Source: Paenibacillus aurantius (GTDB lineage Bacteria; Bacillota; Bacilli; Paenibacillales; NBRC-103111). From it: a stretch of DNA of 64,000 bases. Below are positions 44,038 to 52,728 of the stretch, in pieces. The stretch covers positions 3,506,001-3,570,000 of the forward strand of contig NZ_CP130318.1 of assembly GCF_032268605.1 (NCBI RefSeq), written 5' to 3'. Each line of letters begins with the position of its first letter. The stretch's first letter is position 1. The notes under the pieces are model-generated. The model was not told the DNA's origin. It made no database searches and saw only the letters and a list, made by a program, of their open reading frames with translations. The position numbers and the translations under genes were made by a program.

Positions 44038-45606
44038 TTAACGGGAGGCTGCCGCGTCTTTATCCATCGACCATTTCTCGACGTCCCAGACGCGGGATAC
44101 CCAGCCTTCGTAGAAGTCGGGCTCGTGGCAGACCAGAAGAACCGTCCCCTTGTATTCCTTCAAAGCTCTCTTGAGCTCCTCCTTTGCCACCACATCCAAG
44201 TGATTCGTCGGCTCGTCGAACAGGAGCCAGTTGCTCTCCCGCATCAGCAGCTTGCATAGCCGGACTTTCGCCTGCTCTCCCCCGCTCAGCATGCTCATCG
44301 GGCGAGTAATGTGCTCGTTGGTCAGCCCGCAGCGGGCAAGCGCCGCGCGAACCTCATGCTGGTTCAGATGGGAGAATTCGTTCCATACTTCATCGATCGG
44401 CGTATTGCCTGCTCCCTTAACTTCCTGCTCGAAGTATGCCGGGAATAGAAAGTCCCCTTGGTAAGTTTTCCCGCTGTACGGCTGGATTTTGCCCAGGATG
44501 GTCTTAAGAAGAGTCGATTTCCCCACGCCGTTGCAGCCCACGATGGCGATCTTCTCGCCTCGTTCGATCGACATGTTCATCTTGGGCAGAAGGGGAGAGT
44601 TGTACCCGATCTCCAGATTCTCCGCTTCGAAAACAATCCGTCCGCTCGCCCGGGATTCTTTGAAGGCGAAGGTCGGCTTGGGCGCTTCCTCGGGACGGTC
44701 GATCCGTTCGATTCGCTCAAGCTGCTTCTGACGGCTCTTGGCACGGCCGGAGGTGGAATAGCGGGCCTTGTTCCGCTGGATGAAATCCTCCTGCTTCTTG
44801 ATGTATTCCTGCTGCTTCTCATAGGCGTCGATATGCTGGGACTTGTTGATGTCCGCCATTGTAAGGAATTTCTCATAATTGGCGGAATACCGGGTCAGCT
44901 TCGCAAATTCCAGGTGGTAGATGACGTTGACAACCTTGTTCATGAATTCCGTATCGTGGGATATCAGCATGAACGCGTAGGGATAATCCTGCAGGTACTG
45001 GGTCAGCCATTGAATGTGCTCCACATCCAAATAGTTCGTCGGCTCATCCAGGAGCAGAACGGTCGGCTTCTCGAGAAGCAGCTTGGCCAGCAGCACCTTG
45101 GTCCGCTGTCCGCCGCTTAGAGAAGCCACGTCTCGGTCCAGGCCGATGGCGTCCAGCCCGAGCCCGTTCGCCATCTCATCGACTTTCATGTCGAGCAGAT
45201 AAAATCCGCTGTTTTCCAGCCGGTCCTGGATTTCGCCCATCTCCTCGAGTAGACTTTCCAGCTCTTCCGGTGTAGCGTCCGCCATCTTCTCGGTAATCGT
45301 CATCATTTCCTTCTCCTGCTCGAACAGAGGGAGAAAGGCATCCTTCAGCACGTCCCGGATCGTTTTACCGGGGGTTAGCTTGGAGTGCTGGTCCAGATAG
45401 CCATAGTGAACCTTAGGCGTCCACTCGACCTTTCCCTCGTCCTTGAGGAGCTGGCCCGTCAATATATTCATCAAAGTCGACTTGCCCACCCCGTTGGCGC
45501 CCACCAGGCCCACATGCTCTCCCGCCAGCAGGCGAAAGGACACGTTCTTGAAAAGGACACGTCCGCCAAAGCTGTGACTCAAATCTTCTACGGTTAAAAG
45601 GCTCAT
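44038..45606 (-). CDS. ABC-F ATPase (third copy)
   Basis: 522 residues, two ATPase domains. Domain 1: GLVGANGVGKSTLM, LSGGQRTKVLLAKL, LLLDEPTNYLD. Domain 2: AIVGCNGVGKSTLL, LSGGEQAKVRLC, LLFDEPTNHLD. The linker (about 240-310) is rich in Lys, Arg and Gln. It lacks the C-terminal coiled coil seen in the Uup-like copy. Likely a ribosome-acting ABC-F factor; subgroup and any antibiotic-protection role cannot be told. A TATAAT box lies about 50 bases upstream (45654-45659). Confidence 0.85.
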   Translation of the reverse strand: MSLLTVEDLSHSFGGRVLFKNVSFRLLAGEHVGLVGANGVGKSTLMNILTGQLLKDEGKVEWTPKVHYGYLDQHSKLTPGKTIRDVLKDAFLPLFEQEKEMMTITEKMADATPEELESLLEEMGEIQDRLENSGFYLLDMKVDEMANGLGLDAIGLDRDVASLSGGQRTKVLLAKLLLEKPTVLLLDEPTNYLDVEHIQWLTQYLQDYPYAFMLISHDTEFMNKVVNVIYHLEFAKLTRYSANYEKFLTMADINKSQHIDAYEKQQEYIKKQEDFIQRNKARYSTSGRAKSRQKQLERIERIDRPEEAPKPTFAFKESRASGRIVFEAENLEIGYNSPLLPKMNMSIERGEKIAIVGCNGVGKSTLLKTILGKIQPYSGKTYQGDFLFPAYFEQEVKGAGNTPIDEVWNEFSHLNQHEVRAALARCGLTNEHITRPMSMLSGGEQAKVRLCKLLMRESNWLLFDEPTNHLDVVAKEELKRALKEYKGTVLLVCHEPDFYEGWVSRVWDVEKWSMDKDAAASR

Positions 45607-45675
45607 AGTAAGTTTCGATTGCTCCTATCTCTGTGTTCTCTCGTTAACGACTTATTATATCATCAACGGACAGGA

Positions 45676-47160
45676 TTAGGAAACTTGTATTTTGCCTGCT
45701 TCACCAGGCGGAGAGCTGTCTGTCCGTGTGACCCGCACTCCCGCCATTTCCAGGCAATCCCCATCCTTGAGTTCATACTCTTGGAAGGGGACCATTACCT
45801 CCCCGTTCAGCAGCGTTCCATTCTTGGAGCCGAGGTCGCGGACCAGATGACCACCCTCCGGCGTGCGGACGATTTCGGCATGCTGGCGGGAGATCCCTGC
45901 CGTTTCCAGCAGAAGCTGAACGGTTCCGGCCTCCCGGCCGATCCGAAAGGTTTCCGTAACCATCTCGGTGTACTCCTTCACTCCCTCCTTGTCAATTTCA
46001 AGCCGCAGGGACCAAGCGGTGGGCGGATAGGGAGCGAGCAGAACGGTGGCATCGGATTTTCCGAGGAGGACGGTCTTATCGGGAAGCCGGTCGTAATAGC
46101 CGGAAAGCTCTTCGGCACTTCTCCCGTTGTAAGGAGGGGTATCCCCTTTTGCCGAATAAAGCGGATTCCTCTCCGGAACCGGCTGAGCCTCTTGAGTTCT
46201 TCCCGCATCTAGCGGCAGCTCGACCGATTCATCCGCGAGAGGCCAGTTCGGCTTACGAAGCGGCAGCTTGACTCCGCCTTTCTTCCAGAGGACATAGGCG
46301 CCCCCTGCCGTGGCAGCGGTAAAGCCGATGGCGGCCGCAAGCAGTCCGGGAGAAGGGGCGGTCCCATACATTCCCCACAGGACCGCCGGCACCGTAACCG
46401 CCAAAGCCGCGGACAGCTTATGGGCTGTCGTGATTTTCCGCGGCTGCGGCTCCTCGGAAAGTCCCTCCCATTCCGGTCCTGTAAATTCGAAGGATGCGGG
46501 AGATTCAGAGACGGAGACGATGCGTTCCTGCTCGCTGACCGGGAAAAGGTCTTTTCTTCCCTCCGTTTGGGTTTCCCCGGTTTGTAAACCGGCCAGCGCC
46601 TCGTTCAAAGAACGCTTGCACCCCCGCAGGTTAAACGGATCGTTCCGCAGGCTGTCCAGCCAAGCTTTTGCGGCAAGAGACCTCCCGTTAAGCGGAGAAA
46701 TCAGCTTTTCGGCCAGGCAAATCAGCTTATGATGGAGGGTCAGGGGACTCGGATTTTCCTTAAGAGGCAGATAGAGAAGGGCCAAGTCGTCCGCGTCTTT
46801 TCCTATAAATATATAGTCCGGATCCAGCACATACCTCTGCTCATTCAGCATGTAGATTTTGCTGTCCTCCAATTGTCGGCAGACGGCATGCAGGACCTTG
46901 AGGAAGGCTTTCTCTTCAAAGGCGTCCGTTCGGCTCCACAACGATAACGGTCTGCGGACCGCCACGTTATACCGGAGGGTGATCGAATGGTCCAGCTGTT
47001 CGAATTCGATCGGGAGCAGCCCGGGAATCGGGTAATTTTGCAGCATGTTCATCTCAACCGGCACCAGATCCTCTATCGTCAGGAAGGGATCCTTAGTCAG
47101 CAGCAGGTAGCTTCCTTGGGAATGGTCCCGGGTATAGGTCAGCCCCATCAGCGGATTCAT
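45676..47160 (-). CDS. FHA-domain protein with N-terminal DUF6382-like region, Tad operon
   Basis: 494 residues. The N-terminal 180 residues (MNPLMGLTYTRDHSQGSYLLL, LLYLPLKENPS) match the DUF6382-like domain found with FHA modules in Gram-positive Tad loci. A membrane segment of two hydrophobic stretches lies at about 255-300 (LSAALAVTVPAVLWGMY, LLAAAIGFTAATAGGAYVLW). The C-terminal FHA domain has FRIGREAG, SRQHAEIV and LGSKNGTLLNG, the phosphothreonine-binding loops. It should dock a phosphorylated partner; the Ser/Thr kinase at the other end of the operon is the natural source. It is the last gene of the cluster. Confidence 0.85.
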   Translation of the reverse strand: MNPLMGLTYTRDHSQGSYLLLTKDPFLTIEDLVPVEMNMLQNYPIPGLLPIEFEQLDHSITLRYNVAVRRPLSLWSRTDAFEEKAFLKVLHAVCRQLEDSKIYMLNEQRYVLDPDYIFIGKDADDLALLYLPLKENPSPLTLHHKLICLAEKLISPLNGRSLAAKAWLDSLRNDPFNLRGCKRSLNEALAGLQTGETQTEGRKDLFPVSEQERIVSVSESPASFEFTGPEWEGLSEEPQPRKITTAHKLSAALAVTVPAVLWGMYGTAPSPGLLAAAIGFTAATAGGAYVLWKKGGVKLPLRKPNWPLADESVELPLDAGRTQEAQPVPERNPLYSAKGDTPPYNGRSAEELSGYYDRLPDKTVLLGKSDATVLLAPYPPTAWSLRLEIDKEGVKEYTEMVTETFRIGREAGTVQLLLETAGISRQHAEIVRTPEGGHLVRDLGSKNGTLLNGEVMVPFQEYELKDGDCLEMAGVRVTRTDSSPPGEAGKIQVS

Positions 47161-47176
47161 TCGGCTACACCCTCTC

Positions 47177-47686
47177 TCATACCAGCTTCTCCAGGCAAAT
47201 GGTTAGGACCGCCGGTACGACCGCATACATGAAAGGGAAGCGGATCATCTCCTGCCGGGACTCCGGATAAAACCTATGCTCTTCTCCGCCCATTCTCAAG
47301 GAAAGCAGTCCGCTGTAAGCCAGCCATACCTTCTCTTTCACAAGCTTCCGCCGCAAGAGGATTCCTACCCCGATGACCCCTGCATATAAAATGGAATAGA
47401 CCGCGCACTGCATGACGAAAGCGGGTCCGCTAAAGGCTCCAAGCGCTGCAAAAAGCTTAACGTCGCCCGCTCCGATAGCCCCGGGCAAATACAGAAGAAG
47501 CATGACCGCCAAGCCCGCAGCCATTCCGGCCGCCGCCTGCAGCGTTCCCTGCACGCCGCCAAAAACAGCCTGAAAGGATCCTCCCGCTAAAATTCCGGCC
47601 GCGCACAGCCAGTTTGGTATTTTGCAATATCGTATATCGGTGTAGAAGGCCGCCAGAAGCATCGCAGCCATTCCCCATTCCAGCAT
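47177..47686 (-). CDS. tadV: Prepilin peptidase (A24 family, TadV/CpaA-like)
   Basis: 169 residues with about six membrane helices. Both catalytic Asp motifs are present: FYTDIRYCKIPN near residue 20 and GAGDVKLFAALGA near 80. It lacks the methylase domain, as is usual for TadV. It should cleave the Flp pilin and the pseudopilins after Gly. The second ATG (47686) is chosen for spacing to AGGAGGA. Confidence 0.9.
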   Translation of the reverse strand: MLEWGMAAMLLAAFYTDIRYCKIPNWLCAAGILAGGSFQAVFGGVQGTLQAAAGMAAGLAVMLLLYLPGAIGAGDVKLFAALGAFSGPAFVMQCAVYSILYAGVIGVGILLRRKLVKEKVWLAYSGLLSLRMGGEEHRFYPESRQEMIRFPFMYAVVPAVLTICLEKLV

Positions 47687-47717
47687 TTCCATTCCTCCTG
47701 CTTTCTCCAGTGTTCTT

Positions 47718-48380
47718 TTATTGGCCCACCCACACCCGCTCGTACGCTTTCTTGCGAATCATAACCGTTTTATGAAAAAAAGGAACCGGCAGCTGGAAGG
47801 CGTAAGAAACTTCGATCCCAAAGCCGGCGCGGGCATGATTGCCGAGCTCAGGAAAGCTTATTTTCACGATTTCGAGATTTTCTTCCTTCAGGATTTTCCG
47901 GTTTCCGTAATGAAGCACAACCGGCTTGAAGGCCTTGTTCAGCATCGGAGTAACCGTTTGGTCGATGACCTGATCCACCCCGTCTTTCCCCTCCTGCTCC
48001 CAATGCTCCCGCTGTTCTTTCTCCCACTCGATTACGGCCAACACCGAATCCGGTATCCACTCCTCGTACTTAGCCGCCGATTCCTCGGCACCGACGACTG
48101 TATCCCGGGCGTTGCGAATTCGGGACAAGACTTCCCCGAGCAGGATCGCAGGCTTCGTTTCGGAGGCCTTTTCTTTGGCGGAAACATACAGCGTCTCCAC
48201 CGGCCCCATATGAGCGGCCGTCACTTTGACCGTTTCGCCCACCGCACTGCGCACACTGGCCTCCACAATCGAAAGCTGAACCAAACCGTTAAGAATAAGA
48301 AGGAACGCGAGGAAGACGGGCAGGATAAGAGCCGCCTCCAGAACAATCCCCCCGCCTTGCTCCCGCCTAAACCGGTTAAT
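47718..48380 (-). CDS. TadE-like pseudopilin, apparent ATT start
   Basis: About 220 residues if started at ATT (48378-48380). The N terminus would read MNRFRREQGGGIVLEAALIL, a TadE-like class III signal with Gly-Gly before the helix and Glu at +5, followed by PVFLAFLLILNG. No ATG, GTG or TTG is in frame before TTG at 48284, which lies inside the membrane helix and would remove the signal. ATT overlaps the stop of the preceding gene (TATTAA). The remainder is a soluble extracellular domain. Start codon choice is inference. Confidence 0.75.
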   Translation of the reverse strand: MNRFRREQGGGIVLEAALILPVFLAFLLILNGLVQLSIVEASVRSAVGETVKVTAAHMGPVETLYVSAKEKASETKPAILLGEVLSRIRNARDTVVGAEESAAKYEEWIPDSVLAVIEWEKEQREHWEQEGKDGVDQVIDQTVTPMLNKAFKPVVLHYGNRKILKEENLEIVKISFPELGNHARAGFGIEVSYAFQLPVPFFHKTVMIRKKAYERVWVGQ

Positions 48381-50646
48381 AGGACATCACCGCCGTTCCG
48401 GTGAATTGACACCATCCATCCCTAACCTGGCAGGGAAGGATTCCCGTTCGGTTAAGCGATCTCGCTATTCCAGGCAGGAACCAGAGCTTGATGCTCGATT
48501 CTCCCGAGGCTTGGACATAGGTCGCCTGTCCGGCCAAATCCTTGCCCGTGTTAAGCTCGATCAAAGCCTGCATGCGGCTCATTATCCGGGCGTTCTCGCT
48601 GTGAAGGACATAGAAAAGCCGGAGCATTTCTTTGTAATCGACGGTTAAAGACACAGCCTTCTTAAGAAGAGGCACGGCTTCCCCGCGGATTACGCGGTTC
48701 ATATCGCTGACTGCCTCTCCTGCTCCCTGAGCGGCGGCGGCCAGCAGAACCAGCAGGGGGGAGCCTGCTTGCAGGAGCTCCTTTTTCGGGTCAACCAGAG
48801 CTTCCATGGTACGGATGGAGAACAGGAGCATGAACATTTCGGAATAGGCAGCCGAATAGTTGGAAGCACACGAATTCAGCCCGTACAGAATGTACTCCGC
48901 TTCCTGTCGGTCCAGAGGACGGCTGCTGGTCTTGACGGCTTGGTCCGTGCGGAAGGTAAACCGTGTCAGGGCATATTCATTGACGTACAGCTCATCGCGG
49001 AAGCCCTCCAAGAGCCCCGTCAGCCTCTTGGCCATGGATAAAGCCTGCCTTGCCGAAATGTCTTTCTCGTCAATGGAATAGGCCCCCTCCACCGGACCAA
49101 TAGCTTCCTCCCGGTTGTAGCTCCAATACTTGAAAGCCAAACCAGGTGTGCCGTTCTCCCCCTGCTGCTCCAAGGTGTGGTAGTACCCGGTAAAAGGGTC
49201 CGAGGTGCCCCATAGGCCACATCCTCCCAATGCTTTTCTCGCTTCGCCGAATGCTCCCTTTGTGATCTTCTTCTGCTCCTCCTTGCTGCCGTTGAGCCAT
49301 TTGGCTTCCGCCTTCCGTTTCTCCTCCAACGCTCCCTGGCTGGCTTTGAAGGCGTCCGCCTGGCTAGCCAGAGCCTCGTTCGCTTGCACGAGACGTTCGT
49401 AATCCGCCCCAATGAACAGCAGGGTGCTTTCCCAATTGGTTTTCATTCCGCTGAAGGTCGCCGTGATTTTGCCGGCTTCCGTTTTGTACAAGGAAAAATA
49501 ATCGTCGTTGCGAACCGGTACCGAGCTGTAAATATCGAGAATGGGGCAGGGAGATGCCGGGCATGCCGTTTCCTGCACGAGTTTCGCTTTCTCCCCACGC
49601 AGCTCATCGTTAACCTTCTGAGCTTCCATAAGCTTCTCAGCAAGCCGGTCATATTCTCCCGTCATTTGCTCATAGTCCAAACGAATCTCCCATCTGGAGG
49701 TTTGCAGGAGAGCGGCATAGTTCAACAGGTTCTCCAATAATTTTTGGAGCTCGACTTTTTTGGCCGTAAACTCCGTTATCTCCGTCTGGACTTGCTCGAT
49801 ATTCGCTTCTACCGATTGAATGGAGGCGGAGATCTCCTCAATCCGGGAGGCATTTTCTTTAGCCTCGGCAGCCCACTCCTTTAGAGAGGCTTGCGAGCTC
49901 TCCAAGGATCGGCTAAGCTCCTGCAGGGTCTCCCCTGCCCTTTTCAGCTCCTGTTCGGTATCCAGAATGGACTGCCTCACTTCCTCCACGGTATGCAGAC
50001 CGATCAGGCCAGCGAGCCGGTAAAGCTCCGACAGCCTGCCCGCATATTTGCCGTTCGCGACCTTAGCCGTCCCTAACAGGACGATTGCCTGATCCCATGC
50101 CTGATCCAACGCTTCGTCGACGGCATCGGCTTTTGCCTGCAGCTTGGCGGCGTTCTCCGAGAAATCGGAAGCCGCGGCAAGATTTTTGTCCACTCCGTTC
50201 TTTTTAAACTTGTCGACAAATTCCAGCCCGAATTCCACGGGTGCCCGGTATTTCATATCCTGCAGCACCTGTGACCGGAACACTTCCTGGTTCGCCAGCG
50301 TGTACAGGTCTTTCACCCGGTAGCCATCCCCGTCCGAGGCTTTATTGCCGAGATAAGAGAAGGTGTCAGCTGGGGTTGACAGATTATTATGGAAAACCTC
50401 CGTAAACAAAGACAGCATAGCCTCCTGGTCCCGGTCTCTTCCGAACAGGCCGTACGGTCTTAACGAAGAATCATATTCCGATAGGAGAGAACGCGCCCCG
50501 GCCTTAACGGCCGTCTCCGTCTCCCTTTCCGCCAGCTTGATACGGATCAAATCGATCAAGACGGCGTGGAAGAAGAAGACCGGCACCAGAATCATGATCA
50601 AATAAACCGAAACGGATCCTTTAGAGCTGAACCAAAAGCGACGCAA
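48376..50646 (-). CDS. Large TadG-like Tad operon protein with coiled coil
   Basis: 756 residues. After MRRFWFSSKGSVSVYLIMIL, one membrane helix anchors it; then comes a long extracellular part, with heptad-rich coiled coil at roughly 200-345 (ELKRAGETLQELSRSLESSQ, QTEITEFTAKKVELQKLLEN). The position +5 after the SKG site is Tyr, not Glu, so processing by TadV is doubtful. It is larger than typical TadG and has no von Willebrand domain. Start is TTG at 50646 with AAGGAGG 6 bases upstream. A structural or tip role in the pilus is inferred. Confidence 0.75.
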   Translation of the reverse strand: MRRFWFSSKGSVSVYLIMILVPVFFFHAVLIDLIRIKLAERETETAVKAGARSLLSEYDSSLRPYGLFGRDRDQEAMLSLFTEVFHNNLSTPADTFSYLGNKASDGDGYRVKDLYTLANQEVFRSQVLQDMKYRAPVEFGLEFVDKFKKNGVDKNLAAASDFSENAAKLQAKADAVDEALDQAWDQAIVLLGTAKVANGKYAGRLSELYRLAGLIGLHTVEEVRQSILDTEQELKRAGETLQELSRSLESSQASLKEWAAEAKENASRIEEISASIQSVEANIEQVQTEITEFTAKKVELQKLLENLLNYAALLQTSRWEIRLDYEQMTGEYDRLAEKLMEAQKVNDELRGEKAKLVQETACPASPCPILDIYSSVPVRNDDYFSLYKTEAGKITATFSGMKTNWESTLLFIGADYERLVQANEALASQADAFKASQGALEEKRKAEAKWLNGSKEEQKKITKGAFGEARKALGGCGLWGTSDPFTGYYHTLEQQGENGTPGLAFKYWSYNREEAIGPVEGAYSIDEKDISARQALSMAKRLTGLLEGFRDELYVNEYALTRFTFRTDQAVKTSSRPLDRQEAEYILYGLNSCASNYSAAYSEMFMLLFSIRTMEALVDPKKELLQAGSPLLVLLAAAAQGAGEAVSDMNRVIRGEAVPLLKKAVSLTVDYKEMLRLFYVLHSENARIMSRMQALIELNTGKDLAGQATYVQASGESSIKLWFLPGIARSLNRTGILPCQVRDGWCQFTGTAVMSY

Positions 50647-50657
50647 GATGTACCTCC

Positions 50658-51665
50658 TTAATTATGAATAACGACCAGGATCCCGTTTCTTTCCAGCTCC
50701 TGCCGGAGGCCCGGAGATAAGGCAACCGTGCCTTTGCGGGCATGCCGGAAGAAATGCCAGACCGCCCCTTTAATGAGTCCCCGTCTGATGAGCTCTACGT
50801 CTTTCTGGATCTGCTGGCGGGCATCCGCTTCATTGACGGTGTATTTGGCCTCGTGGGCGATGCCGTCTCCATCCAAGGCATCGATCTTCCGGCTCTGTCC
50901 CACGGTATCCGTCTCCAGGACCACCGACTTCCCGTTCACCAGACGCCGGATGTACTGGCTCGCTTCCGCCTCGGAGCGGATCACAAGAGCGGGCTTCTCT
51001 TCGCCGCTGAGCAGAATGTCCTTGGCCGTGCGTCCCGAATCGAAAAATTGCTTCAGGCGGCCGGAGTATTCGGCCAGCAAATCAACATTGCGGGTAAAGT
51101 CAACGGGATCGGTGACATAAGAGGCGGCCTCGGCTGAATAGTGATCCCCATCCGCAAAGGGCTGGAAGAGATTTCCCTGATGAAAGGGCTGCTTTACCCG
51201 CGCTTCCACTTTTCGTTCCACCCACTTGTTGGTAAACCTCAGCTCTCCTGTCACCTCTAGGGGGAAGATGGAAGCGGCTTTTGCCATTTTACCAGCCGGG
51301 CCGCTTGTAGGCGTTTCCCCGGAATCCCCCAGTGACCATTCGGTTCCCCCGCTGCCGGTAAGACCGAACAGATCCGTCACACTGTCCCCGAAGGTTCTCC
51401 AGTACAGGCCGTCGTCCTCCCCAGGGATCGAAGCACCCGTCTCCCAATCCTTTCGGGAATTGTCCCAGACATAAGCCGTTCTCTCCGCAGCGGTTTCGGC
51501 CGTGAGGGCAAGGGACGCTTTGCCGTAAGCAAAAAGAGCAAAGCCTATCATGGAAAGGGTGGCCAGCAGAATCATCGGGTAAACGAACGATGCCTCTATC
51601 GTCAGGCTCCCTTCCTCCGACTCGATCCACTTCCTCTTCCCCATCAGCCGGCATCTGCGCTTCAT
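50658..51665 (-). CDS. TadE/TadF-like pseudopilin with long extracellular domain
   Basis: About 335 residues. ESEEGSLTIEASFVYPMILLA has the class III signal: cleavage after EEG and Glu at +5, followed by a hydrophobic helix. The rest is an exported domain of unknown fold. The start at 51665 (MKRRCRLMG) is preferred because the upstream frame overlaps the Flp pilin; ATG at 51644 is an alternative. It starts 5 bases after the pilin stop. This is one of three proteins in the operon with a TadV site. Confidence 0.8.
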   Translation of the reverse strand: MKRRCRLMGKRKWIESEEGSLTIEASFVYPMILLATLSMIGFALFAYGKASLALTAETAAERTAYVWDNSRKDWETGASIPGEDDGLYWRTFGDSVTDLFGLTGSGGTEWSLGDSGETPTSGPAGKMAKAASIFPLEVTGELRFTNKWVERKVEARVKQPFHQGNLFQPFADGDHYSAEAASYVTDPVDFTRNVDLLAEYSGRLKQFFDSGRTAKDILLSGEEKPALVIRSEAEASQYIRRLVNGKSVVLETDTVGQSRKIDALDGDGIAHEAKYTVNEADARQQIQKDVELIRRGLIKGAVWHFFRHARKGTVALSPGLRQELERNGILVVIHN

Positions 51666-51670
51666 CGCCC

Positions 51671-51901
51671 TTAAGGAGTGGCAGATGCAGATGGACGGAT
51701 CGAGCTGCCATCGATGGTCGTCTGCTGGTTGATCTGCGTATCGGCCCCTTTGAATAAGCCTCCCACCCACTTCATGATCCACTCCCGGAACGCGATCGCT
51801 ACGATGACCACAACAGCCAGAATAAGCAGCATTTCCAGCGTTCCCAGGCCGTCCTCTTCCTTCCAGAAAGCCTTTGCTTTCCTTTGTATCGATTTCCACA
51901 T
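51671..51901 (-). CDS. flp: Flp-type pilin
   Basis: 76 residues. A basic leader ends KEEDG, the TadV cleavage site; the mature part begins LGTLEMLLILAVVVIVAIAF with Glu at +5, then WIMKWVGGLFKG and a short Thr/Ser-rich tail. This is the major Flp1-like pilin. The ATG at 51901 is 9 bases after AGAGGA; ATG at 51910 and TTG at 51919 are less likely. Gene order TadC-pilin-pseudopilins fits Tad loci. Confidence 0.85.
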   Translation of the reverse strand: MWKSIQRKAKAFWKEEDGLGTLEMLLILAVVVIVAIAFREWIMKWVGGLFKGADTQINQQTTIDGSSIRPSASATP

Positions 51902-51924
51902 ATCCTTCATTCCTCTCAAAATAA

Positions 51925-52728
51925 TTAATGGTTCATGAGCAGAACAGCGGGCGAGGCTACGATGACGGTCACGATCAGAAAGATCACGACCATCGGAAAA
52001 ACCAGCTTGGAGGAAGCCTCCTCCCCCATCGTTTTGGTTAGGGCTTTCCGCCTCTCCCAGAGGGAACGGGACAGCTCCCGCAAAGCCGTTACGAACTCCT
52101 TGCCTCCCCTCTTGTAGTTAAGCAGAAGGGTCGTCGTGAATTGAGAAACCTCCTGGACGGCACAGCGCCTGCTGAAATCCTCCATGGCCCGCTTCAAGGA
52201 AATGTTGTTCGTGAGTTCATTGGCCATCTGCTGAAGCTCCCGATAGAGAGGCGACTCCTTACTTCCTGCCGCCGTGCAGCGGAGCAAAGCTCTCTGAACG
52301 GTTTCCCCTGCATTAACCAAGAGCGTAAGCTTGTTAAGAAATTCCGGAAGATCCATGATCATGCTTCTTTTTTTGCGCTTGATCTCCCGGTCGAGCTGGC
52401 GGTATAACAGCACCGGTGCCAGCAGAGCCGCGAACAAACCGCCTCCGAGGCTTTCTCCCCAAGATCCGGAAGCGGCTCCAAGGAGCACGGCTCCGGTAAG
52501 ACCGAGCAGAAAGGCGGAGGTCATCTTGCGGAGATAGCGCTCGGCATGGGCCGGTGTCATATCCGCTCCGTAGAGGGCCGACAGCTTTAGCTGGAGATTG
52601 AGCATCAAATGCGAGGCTTTCTGGGGCAGCCGGGTTCTTCTTAGGAAAGAGGAAGCGACAGGATCCAGCATTCTCCATATCCCGGTTGCCGGGGAAAGAA
52701 GTCCCTCCTGATCGGGCAAGTTCGTCAC
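51925..52728 (-). CDS. tadC: TadC-like type II secretion F-domain protein
   Basis: 267 residues with a T2SSF domain (LPEFLNKLTLLVNAGETVQR, QFTTTLLLNYKRGGKEFVTAL) and membrane helices near 75-115 and at the C terminus (LVFPMVVIFLIVTVIVASPAV). With TadB it forms the inner-membrane platform. Start is GTG overlapping the tadB stop (GTGA). Confidence 0.9.
   Translation of the reverse strand: MTNLPDQEGLLSPATGIWRMLDPVASSFLRRTRLPQKASHLMLNLQLKLSALYGADMTPAHAERYLRKMTSAFLLGLTGAVLLGAASGSWGESLGGGLFAALLAPVLLYRQLDREIKRKKRSMIMDLPEFLNKLTLLVNAGETVQRALLRCTAAGSKESPLYRELQQMANELTNNISLKRAMEDFSRRCAVQEVSQFTTTLLLNYKRGGKEFVTALRELSRSLWERRKALTKTMGEEASSKLVFPMVVIFLIVTVIVASPAVLLMNH

Noticed and set aside
48376-48400. A frameshift joining the TadG-like and TadE-like genes
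   Set aside because: The TadG-like protein ends normally, and the TadE-like frame gives a complete signal from the overlapping ATT; the two are separate in other Tad loci.
51666-51899. N-terminal extension of the second pseudopilin frame (start at 51899)
   Set aside because: It overlaps the Flp pilin gene in another frame and has unlikely composition.
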